A stretch of 5,702 nucleotides of DNA from the NCBI GenBank assembly GCA_017515945.1, contig JAFWDX010000281.1:1-5702 (forward strand), given 5' to 3'. Numbering within the stretch: position 1 is the stretch's first letter; every line of letters starts with the position of its first letter. Below are positions 1 to 4,339 of the stretch, in pieces. The notes under the pieces are model-generated. The model was not told the origin of the DNA. It did not search any database and saw nothing but the letters and a program-made list of their open reading frames with translations. This DNA is from Blautia sp. Lineage in GTDB: Bacteria; Bacillota; Clostridia; Lachnospirales; Lachnospiraceae. Both the position numbers and the translations under genes were made by a program.

Positions 1-28
1 GTTCATTTTCCGTCCACGCTTTGTTACC

Positions 29-46
29 GGGGCCTGACCCCTTTTA
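29..46 (+). terminator. Weak GC hairpin followed by T run
   Basis: GGGG (29-32), a five-base loop and CCCC (38-41) are followed directly by TTTTAT, which is the layout of a very short intrinsic terminator reading rightwards. It could end a transcript entering from the left of the window. On the minus strand the same hairpin lies just after the stop codon of the gene at 51-1499 but has no T run there. The four-pair stem is short, so this is a weak call. Confidence 0.2.
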
Positions 47-50
47 TACG

Positions 51-1499
51 TTACTCTCTATCGTCCTGATTCTCATCGTCCTCGACCTGATCCTCATCGT
101 CCTCGTCCCAGTCCTCGTCATCCTCGTCCTGATCCTCGTCGTCCTCATCCCAGTCCTCGTCGTCCTCGTCCCAGTCCTCGTCGTCCTCGTCCCAGTCCTC
201 GTCGTTCTCGTCCCAGTCCTCGTCGTCCTCGTCCCAGTCCTCGTCGTCTTCGTCCCAGTCTTCGTCGTCTTCGTCCCACATCTCACCGAATACGCCGCTT
301 GATTCCAGTTTTTCCAGCATATTGTCGAACACGATCGGGATCAGGTCATCCTCCGATTCATTCGGATATTGTTTCTTGAGCCTTTCCAGCTCCTTTTCTC
401 CCATATCCTTCAGATAATTTTCAATTTCCGAAAAGATGGCTTCCTCTTCGGGGGAGAGATCTTCGTCGAAATCATCTCCATATTCAAAGGCGTCCTGGAA
501 CGCGTTGAGCACGTTAATCTCTCTCACAGAGACCTTCACTTTGATAAATGCGGTCAGAGGAAAGATCTGATCCCTTTTTTCCCTGTCCGGTACGATGATC
601 TCCGTCGGCAGTCCGTTTTTTTCCACCCAGCGTGCCAGCAAAGTGCACATGGCCTCGCCGGAGGAATCCTCCGCTTTAAGCGGCATCTCATCCAGGATTT
701 CTCCGGACATATGATCAGCAAGGAGCGCGACCCTGATCAGAATATCAGGCATGATCTCCGGTTCATAATCAAAGATTTTGTCTTCGGCTTCATATTCCTC
801 CTCTGTAAAAGGCATTCTGTCCATCCCGTTCAAAAAAACCGTACTCAACTCCAGCGTCTTTCCGCTCTTTTTCCTGACAGCGGATTTCAGGGCAAACTCC
901 TTTCCTTTGGGAATCGCTCCCGGCTCCTGTACGATAAATGTCCTGGGAAGCTCCAGCTGTGGGAATGGATCCTCCTCCCCGGGTGCGTATTCAATGATGC
1001 ATGTACCCGTGACGGCCGGCATGGCAGCAGCAATTCCTGCGTCTGCTGCTTCGAGCAGAAGGGTCAGTCCCTCTGCCATCATCCGGGCCTCCTCGTCCGT
1101 GAGCAGTGTCTGATGCTCGTATCTGTGATACCGGAAAAACACCGGCCGGCTTTGTCCTTTTTCAAAGTCCAGTCCGAGAGCCTCGAGCAGCTCCGGAACA
1201 CACTCCGGCAGAAAATTCTGACCCTTGAAAGCAAACGCCATACCATCCTGTCTGAAATAGTATTCCGTATTATTTCCTCCGAGCTGTTCCTTGTGCCAGC
1301 TCCTGTACAGATCAGCCAGCCCGTACTCTCCGAGGGAAAAATACAGTCGGTCGCTCATTTCAGGAAAGGAAAAATATGCCTGCTGCCCGTCCTTCAGCGT
1401 GACGGCTACGGCCTGCGTGGGCCGGAACAGATCCCATATCTGCCTGTCTTTACAGGTCTTTCCCAGTTCATACAGTTCTTTCCATATTTTCAGATCCAT
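51..1499 (-). CDS. Hypothetical protein with acidic Trp-heptad C-terminal tail
   Basis: This is a 482-residue soluble protein whose function I do not recognise with certainty. The start is set by the ribosome binding site: AAGGAG (1506-1511) lies six bases before the ATG at 1497-1499, giving MDLKIWKELYELG. An in-frame ATG at 1512-1514 would add five residues but has no Shine-Dalgarno site. There is no signal peptide or membrane segment. The N-terminal ~130 residues (W, F and Y rich, with a GEYGLADLY stretch) and a segment near residues 300-340 (GLPTEIIVPD) recall the paired uncharacterised domains DUF7309 and DUF6930 of Firmicutes; that is from memory and tentative. From about residue 408 to the C-terminus the chain is almost only Asp and Glu, with Trp or Gln every seventh residue. 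The gene is transcribed away from the metal-binding protein gene and shares a 203-bp intergenic region with it. The body contains balanced charged and hydrophobic residues, which supports a real folded protein. Confidence 0.85.
   Translation of the reverse strand: MDLKIWKELYELGKTCKDRQIWDLFRPTQAVAVTLKDGQQAYFSFPEMSDRLYFSLGEYGLADLYRSWHKEQLGGNNTEYYFRQDGMAFAFKGQNFLPECVPELLEALGLDFEKGQSRPVFFRYHRYEHQTLLTDEEARMMAEGLTLLLEAADAGIAAAMPAVTGTCIIEYAPGEEDPFPQLELPRTFIVQEPGAIPKGKEFALKSAVRKKSGKTLELSTVFLNGMDRMPFTEEEYEAEDKIFDYEPEIMPDILIRVALLADHMSGEILDEMPLKAEDSSGEAMCTLLARWVEKNGLPTEIIVPDREKRDQIFPLTAFIKVKVSVREINVLNAFQDAFEYGDDFDEDLSPEEEAIFSEIENYLKDMGEKELERLKKQYPNESEDDLIPIVFDNMLEKLESSGVFGEMWDEDDEDWDEDDEDWDEDDEDWDENDEDWDEDDEDWDEDDEDWDEDDEDQDEDDEDWDEDDEDQVEDDENQDDRE
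69..278 (-). repeat. Ten 21-bp tandem repeats coding acidic heptads
   Basis: Ten consecutive 21-bp units encode heptads of the form W-DEDDED. The first seven begin with Trp (one has DENDED), the eighth with Gln, the ninth with Trp, and the tenth is a diverged Q-VEDDEN. The protein ends five residues later. The units near the C-terminal end are the most diverged. Such in-frame repeats change copy number by replication slippage without shifting the frame, so tail length probably varies between strains. Confidence 0.9.
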
Positions 1500-1505
1500 A
1501 CTCCA

Positions 1506-1511
1506 CTCCTT
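1506..1511 (-). promoter_or_regulatory. Ribosome binding site deciding start of acidic-tail gene
   Basis: Read on the minus strand, AAGGAG is followed by six bases and then ATG at 1499-1497. It overlaps the alternative in-frame ATG at 1514-1512, so the downstream ATG is the likely true start. Confidence 0.8.
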
Positions 1512-1582
1512 CATTTTTTATACTGGCGCGATTAAACAAAACGGAAAATATACCTGGTTTTCCGCGCGGTATATGCAGACGC

Positions 1583-1620
1583 TCTAAATACATGGAAGCA
1601 TAGCGTTCCATGTATTTAGA
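1583..1620. repeat. Perfect 15-bp inverted repeat between divergent genes
   Basis: The left arm TCTAAATACATGGAA (1583-1597) and right arm TTCCATGTATTTAGA (1606-1620) pair perfectly around the 8-base loop GCATAGCG. The arms are AT-rich and no T run follows on either strand, so it is not a standard intrinsic terminator. It ends 12 bases before the -35 box of the metal-binding protein promoter and lies upstream of the acidic-tail gene on the other strand. It may be an operator for one or both divergent genes, or a small repeat insertion. The rest of 1500-1632 shows no clear gene; a weak minus-strand -10-like TATATT lies at 1547-1552. Confidence 0.7.
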
Positions 1621-1632
1621 CCCTCTAGTATA

Positions 1633-1660
1633 TTGACAGATTCCCCTTATATGTTATAAT
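1633..1660 (+). promoter_or_regulatory. Consensus sigma-A promoter of metal-binding protein gene
   Basis: A perfect -35 TTGACA (1633-1638), a 16-base spacer and a perfect -10 TATAAT (1655-1660) preceded by the extended -10 TGn (TG at 1652-1653) give one of the strongest possible housekeeping promoters. Transcription would start near 1667, about 22 bases before the Shine-Dalgarno site GGAGG (1689-1693) of the downstream gene. Confidence 0.88.
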
Positions 1661-1661
1661 C

Positions 1662-1676
1662 TGAAAACAGTTTTCA
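1662..1676. promoter_or_regulatory. 7-1-7 palindrome, candidate metal-regulator operator
   Basis: TGAAAACAGTTTTCA is a perfect 7-1-7 inverted repeat beginning one base after the -10 box and covering the expected transcription start. The 7-1-7 layout is that of Fur-family boxes (Fur, Zur and PerR of Bacillus), and the downstream gene encodes a Zn/Mn-type binding protein, so repression by a metal sensor is plausible. The base sequence is not an exact match to a known box, so the identity of the regulator is open. Confidence 0.55.
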
Positions 1677-1702
1677 TTTTCATCTTTCGGAGGAAACATT
1701 CT

Positions 1703-2788
1703 ATGAGAATAACAAAACCGGCTGTTCATCTTTTGTTCCACGCACCTGCCAAGGCACGCCTGCGGTGTCGCAGTAAATGCGGGATGGTGACTAAACAATT
1801 ACCAAAACTGATCTTTAATTTCATCCTTGCCATGGCAGCCTGTGCCGCCTGCAGTACCGTCAACTGTAAAGCAGCTGAAGCTCCTTCCGATGATCCGCTG
1901 CGGGTCGTGGCCTGTATTTTTCCGGAATACGACTGGGTCAGGCAGGTCCTTGGTCCGGACAGCCCCGTCCAGGCAGATCTGCTCCTGAGCCAGGGGGTTG
2001 ATATGCACAGCTTTGCCCCATCCGCACAGGATATCGTCTCCGTTTCAGACTGTGATCTGTTCATCTACACAGGGGGAGAGTCCGACGCCTGGGTCAATGA
2101 CATCCTGAAGCAGTCTGCGAATCCGGACCTGGTCTCACTCAATCTCATGGACATCCTGAGAGAGCATCTCCTGGATGAAACCGTCCTGGAAGGCATGACC
2201 GCCGGGGAAGAACATCACGAGGGACATTCTGATGAAGAGGATGCCCTTCATGAAGCCGATGAACATATCTGGCTTTCACTTAAAAATGCCTGCATCTGTA
2301 CACAGGCCATCGCGGACGCCCTCGCCGGGCTGGATCCGGCCAATGCGCAGCTTTACCAGAACAACGCCGAGGACAGCATCGCCGCCCTCAATGAACTGGA
2401 TGCAAGCTATCAGGCCGCTGTGGACAGCGCAGCACAGAAAAGCATCCTGATCGCGGACCGTTACCCCTTCCGCTATATGGCGGAGGACTACGGGCTCACC
2501 TGTTATGCGGCATTTTCAGGCTGTACGGCCGAGACGGAAGCCAGCTTTGAAACCATCGCATACCTGACAGGAAAGCTCGACGAACTGGACCTGCACACAG
2601 TCCTGGTCACGGAAAGCTCTGACCGCAAACTGGCAGAAACCATCGTAAAAGGATCCGCGGATCCGAGCCGGCAGATCCTGGTGCTGGATTCGCTTCAGAG
2701 CACTACGCTCCAGGATACCCTCGACGGTGCCACATATCTCTCCTCCATGGAGGCCAACCTGGACGTCCTCAAACAGGCGCTTGCGTGA
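1703..2788 (+). CDS. ZnuA/TroA-like metal ABC transporter substrate-binding lipoprotein
   Basis: This 361-residue protein belongs to the cluster A-I solute-binding proteins that capture Zn2+ or Mn2+ outside the membrane for an ABC importer. A strong GGAGG (1689-1693) lies nine bases before ATG 1703. The hydrophobic segment at about residues 36-50 (LIFNFILAMAACAAC) with Cys47 and Cys50 looks like a lipoprotein signal, although the lipobox is not canonical. Likely metal ligands are His102 (VDMHSFAPSAQD), His188 (DEHIWLS) and Asp329 (LVLDSL); a His/acid-rich loop typical of zinc binders lies at 169-188. At the position of the usual third His the protein has Arg253 (ADRYPFRYMAEDYGL). Residues ~7-33 are translated repeat element A, lengthening the basic n-region. 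An internal ATG (1784, residue 28) would give a normal signal peptide but has a poor ribosome site. No ATPase or permease gene adjoins it, so it must work with a transporter encoded elsewhere. Confidence 0.92.
   Translation: MRITKPAVHLLFHAPAKARLRCRSKCGMVTKQLPKLIFNFILAMAACAACSTVNCKAAEAPSDDPLRVVACIFPEYDWVRQVLGPDSPVQADLLLSQGVDMHSFAPSAQDIVSVSDCDLFIYTGGESDAWVNDILKQSANPDLVSLNLMDILREHLLDETVLEGMTAGEEHHEGHSDEEDALHEADEHIWLSLKNACICTQAIADALAGLDPANAQLYQNNAEDSIAALNELDASYQAAVDSAAQKSILIADRYPFRYMAEDYGLTCYAAFSGCTAETEASFETIAYLTGKLDELDLHTVLVTESSDRKLAETIVKGSADPSRQILVLDSLQSTTLQDTLDGATYLSSMEANLDVLKQALA
1719..1801 (+). mobile_element. MITE-like repeat copy A, right half, inside coding sequence
   Basis: About 83 bp match the right half of copies B and C. 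A 38-nt core (1744-1781) is identical in all three (2902-2939 and 4083-4120). The core contains the hairpin CTGCG-GTGT-CGCAG (1760-1773). The right terminal repeat GTGACTAAACAATTA (1787-1801) differs at two positions from the other copies. The left half and left terminal repeat are absent, so this is a truncated and ageing copy. It is read in frame within the metal-binding protein, giving HAPAKARLRCRSKC followed by GMVTKQL. Confidence 0.85.
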
Positions 2789-2795
2789 TCTGCTG
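2788..2795. repeat. Left target-site duplication of copy B
   Basis: ATCTGCTG directly precedes the left terminal repeat and recurs exactly at 2961-2968 directly after the right one. Its first base is the last base of the metal-binding protein stop codon. Confidence 0.75.
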
Positions 2796-2960
2796 GTAAC
2801 TGTTCAGTCACAAGCTCCTTCACAGTTATGAGGCCGGGCGCAGCTCCTTTCGTCGAATTGAAAGTACGCCCGGCCTTTGCTGCTCAGCTTTTATCTCACG
2901 CACCTGCCAAGGCACGCCTGCGGTGTCGCAGTAAATGCGAGGTGCTGACTGAACAGTTAC
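2796..2960 (+). mobile_element. Complete MITE-like repeat copy B with target-site duplication
   Basis: This 165-bp element is bounded by perfect 15-bp terminal inverted repeats, GTAACTGTTCAGTCA (2796-2810) and TGACTGAACAGTTAC (2946-2960), and by the 8-bp direct repeat ATCTGCTG on both sides. Inside are a 10-bp GC stem (2831-2840 with 2867-2876, loop 26 bases) and, in the right half, the 38-nt core shared with copies A and C, which folds into CTGCG-GTGT-CGCAG. No protein large enough to be a transposase is encoded, so it would have moved by an enzyme acting in trans. It separates two convergent genes and supplies the stop codon of the kinase. It has no clear T-tract, so a terminator role is not evident. 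I do not recognise the family. Confidence 0.87.
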
Positions 2961-3955
2961 ATCTGCTGTACTTTAATCTTGTGCAGCAACGCCTCTGCCT
3001 CCCGCGCGCCGGCCAGCCAACGGTCAAACGCCGTTGCGCTGCCGGCGGCGCAGCCCAGACGCAGGGCCTTTTCATAATCATCCGGATCGCGTGTCAGCGA
3101 CGCCAGAAATCCCGCCAGCATCGAATCTCCCGCCCCCACTGTGGAGACGGCATTTCTTTTTTCTTCCAGTACAGCCTGAAACAGCCTCCCGTCCTTCGTC
3201 AGAAGCCAGGCTCCCTTTTCCCCGCAGGACAAGAGTACATTTTCCGCGCCATCCTCCTGGCAGCGGCGCATCAGCCTGAACAGCTTCCACTGTAACTGTT
3301 CAGTCACAAGCTCCTTCACCGTTACCTCCCGCTCATCATCTGCAGGTCCGCCCCGGAGCGTTGTCTGGGAATCATCCATGCCATACAATCCCAGCAGCTC
3401 CTCCTCATTCGGCTTGATCAGAAAGGGATGAAGCGGTAAAGCATCCCGCAGCGCGCTCCCTTCCGCATCCACGACTGTACGTGCACCACGGCGGGCGGCT
3501 ATCCCGCATAACCTGCCATACAGGTCGGCGCAGGCTGCAGGCAGGTTTCCGGAAAGGACCAGCGTATCCCCATCGGTCAGGCACTCCGCTTTTTCAAGCA
3601 GGCCATCTATCGCAGACTCCGGTATATCCGGTCCCTTGCCGTTAATGGCTGTCTCATTCTCACAGTCCAGTTTGACATTGATCCGGGTTTCTCCTGCGGG
3701 CAGGATGGTAAAATCGCATCGACAGCCATACCTGGCCGCCAGAGCAGCCAGCAGCTCCCCGACATTTCCCGCAGCAAAACCCCAGGCGACGGAGGGAACC
3801 CCAAACCGGGAAAGCATCACGGATACATTGAGACCCTTTCCTCCGGGCAGGGCCTCCTCTCCCGCAGCCCGATTGATCCGTCCCGGTTCAAAACCGCTGC
3901 CGGACAGGTCCATATGATAATCCACAGCGGGATTTACTGTCAGCGTATAGAGCAT
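2957..3955 (-). CDS. pfkB: 1-phosphofructokinase family hexose kinase (PfkB/ribokinase family)
   Basis: This 332-residue cytoplasmic kinase is predicted to phosphorylate fructose 1-phosphate to fructose 1,6-bisphosphate with ATP; tagatose-6-phosphate kinase (LacC type) is the main alternative. Visible family marks are the N-terminal TVNPAVD with Asp12, the glycine motif GGKGLNVS (38-45), the Mg-associated KPNEEEL (181-187), and the second PfkB signature VGAGDSMLAGF (273-283) with catalytic base Asp277. Start: GGAGGG (3963-3968 on the minus strand) lies seven bases before ATG 3955. The protein is about 20-30 residues longer than usual for the family; the extra segment is roughly residues 197-223, and its VKELVTEQL is a translated fragment of the repeat element. 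The TAA stop (2957-2959) lies in the terminal repeat of copy B. No fruR or fruA neighbour is present, so no fructose operon is visible. A promoter at 4170-4198 would transcribe it through copy C. Confidence 0.92.
   Translation of the reverse strand: MLYTLTVNPAVDYHMDLSGSGFEPGRINRAAGEEALPGGKGLNVSVMLSRFGVPSVAWGFAAGNVGELLAALAARYGCRCDFTILPAGETRINVKLDCENETAINGKGPDIPESAIDGLLEKAECLTDGDTLVLSGNLPAACADLYGRLCGIAARRGARTVVDAEGSALRDALPLHPFLIKPNEEELLGLYGMDDSQTTLRGGPADDEREVTVKELVTEQLQWKLFRLMRRCQEDGAENVLLSCGEKGAWLLTKDGRLFQAVLEEKRNAVSTVGAGDSMLAGFLASLTRDPDDYEKALRLGCAAGSATAFDRWLAGAREAEALLHKIKVQQM
2961..2968. repeat. Right target-site duplication of copy B
   Basis: ATCTGCTG follows the right terminal repeat and matches 2788-2795 exactly. 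On the minus strand it encodes the last residues of the kinase (CAG CAG AT). Confidence 0.75.
3292..3324 (-). mobile_element. Left-end fragment of repeat element inside kinase gene
   Basis: These 33 bases match the left end of copy B (2796-2828) at 32 positions, including the complete 15-bp terminal repeat. The match then stops. Read on the minus strand it encodes VTVKELVTEQL, with the TTA at 3293-3295 as the last codon, in frame with the kinase. It falls between KPNEEELLGLYG and the helix LFRLMRRCQ, a place where related kinases have only a short linker. It is either a degraded insertion or a sequence captured by recombination with the element. Confidence 0.85.
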
Positions 3956-3968
3956 GTCATTACCCTCC

Positions 3969-4140
3969 GTAACTGTTCAGCCACAGGTTTCATAGCAATG
4001 AAAGCGGGCCCGGCCAGGCGCAGGCTCCTTTCTTCGCAATGTAAGTGCGCCTGGCCCTGGCGGCTGAACTTCTGCACCATGTACCTGCCAAGGCACGCCT
4101 GCGGTGTCGCAGTAAATGCGAGGTGGTGACTGAACAGTTA
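3969..4140 (+). mobile_element. Complete MITE-like repeat copy C in kinase leader
   Basis: Copy C is about 172 bp, with terminal repeats TAACTGTTCAGCCAC (3970-3984) and GTGACTGAACAGTTA (4126-4140) that pair at 14 of 15 positions. It holds an 11-bp perfect stem (4012-4022 with 4046-4056), an outer pairing of GTTCAGCC (3975-3982) with GGCTGAAC (4062-4069), a small hairpin TTTCAT-AGCA-ATGAAA, and the 38-nt core (4083-4120) identical to copies A and B. It lies in the same orientation as B. The flanks TACCCTCC (3961-3968) and TATCCTTT (4141-4148) match at five of eight bases with only C/T differences and may be an eroded duplication. It sits right next to the kinase ribosome binding site, so it would be part of the kinase leader RNA. 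Confidence 0.85.
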
Positions 4141-4169
4141 TATCCTTTTTTAATATACTCGCAAAATCA

Positions 4170-4198
4170 ATTATATAGAATTTCTTCCAAAAAGACAA
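4170..4198 (-). promoter_or_regulatory. Predicted promoter of the PfkB-family kinase
   Basis: On the minus strand TTGTCT (4193-4198) is followed by a 17-base spacer and a perfect TATAAT (4170-4175). Transcription would start near 4163 and give a leader of roughly 208 bases that contains all of copy C before the start codon at 3955. Confidence 0.62.
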
Positions 4199-4255
4199 AC
4201 TGATTCACTTGTTTTCCTGTGAAATCTTCCGTCTTTTATTTTTTGGTTCAGGCGC

Positions 4256-4261
4256 TATAAT
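4256..4261 (+). promoter_or_regulatory. Putative -10 box of MATE gene
   Basis: TATAAT lies 79 bases before the MATE start codon. No good -35 hexamer is found 16-18 bases upstream (the best are CTTTTA or TTTTAT at 4233-4239), so an activator or another promoter may be needed. TTGAAA at 4271-4276 is an alternative -35. The remainder of 4199-4339 holds no gene; a 10-nt direct repeat AGTTTTTTAA occurs at 4302-4311 and 4315-4324. Confidence 0.4.
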
Positions 4262-4271
4262 GAGGGACGTT

Positions 4272-4283
4272 TGAAAACAGTTT
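4272..4283 (+). promoter_or_regulatory. Leader motif shared with metal-binding protein gene
   Basis: TGAAAACAGTTT here equals the first 12 bases of the palindrome at 1662-1676, and both copies lie just downstream of a -10 box. The second half of the palindrome is not kept here (TATATTCA follows). It may be a weaker site for the same regulator, or chance similarity in AT-rich DNA. Confidence 0.35.
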
Positions 4284-4339
4284 ATATTCATTATTAAAGT
4301 GAGTTTTTTAAGAAAGTTTTTTAAAGGAAGTTCTGTACC

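Noticed and set aside
69..278. Tandem repeats considered as CRISPR array
   Set aside because: The 21-bp units are contiguous without spacers and are in frame in a coding sequence.
21..302. Plus-strand ORF of Val/Leu/Pro repeats
   Set aside because: It is the antisense of the acidic 21-bp repeats; the hydrophobic pattern simply mirrors Asp/Glu codons, and the minus-strand gene has a ribosome site and a normal domain body.
369..1535. 388-codon plus-strand ORF
   Set aside because: It is antisense to the acidic-tail gene, has no ribosome site at its start and gives an unlikely protein composition.
2831..2876. GC stem of copy B as bidirectional terminator of the convergent genes
   Set aside because: The loop is 26 bases and no T tract follows on either strand; termination here cannot be supported from sequence alone.
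2828..3295. 155-codon plus-strand ORF through copy B into the kinase
   Set aside because: Only its first part, the outward frame of the element, is of interest; the rest is antisense to the kinase and starts without a ribosome site.
2796..4140. Composite transposon carrying the kinase
   Set aside because: The end elements encode no transposase, copy B has its own target duplication, and copy C has different flanks, so they look like independent insertions.
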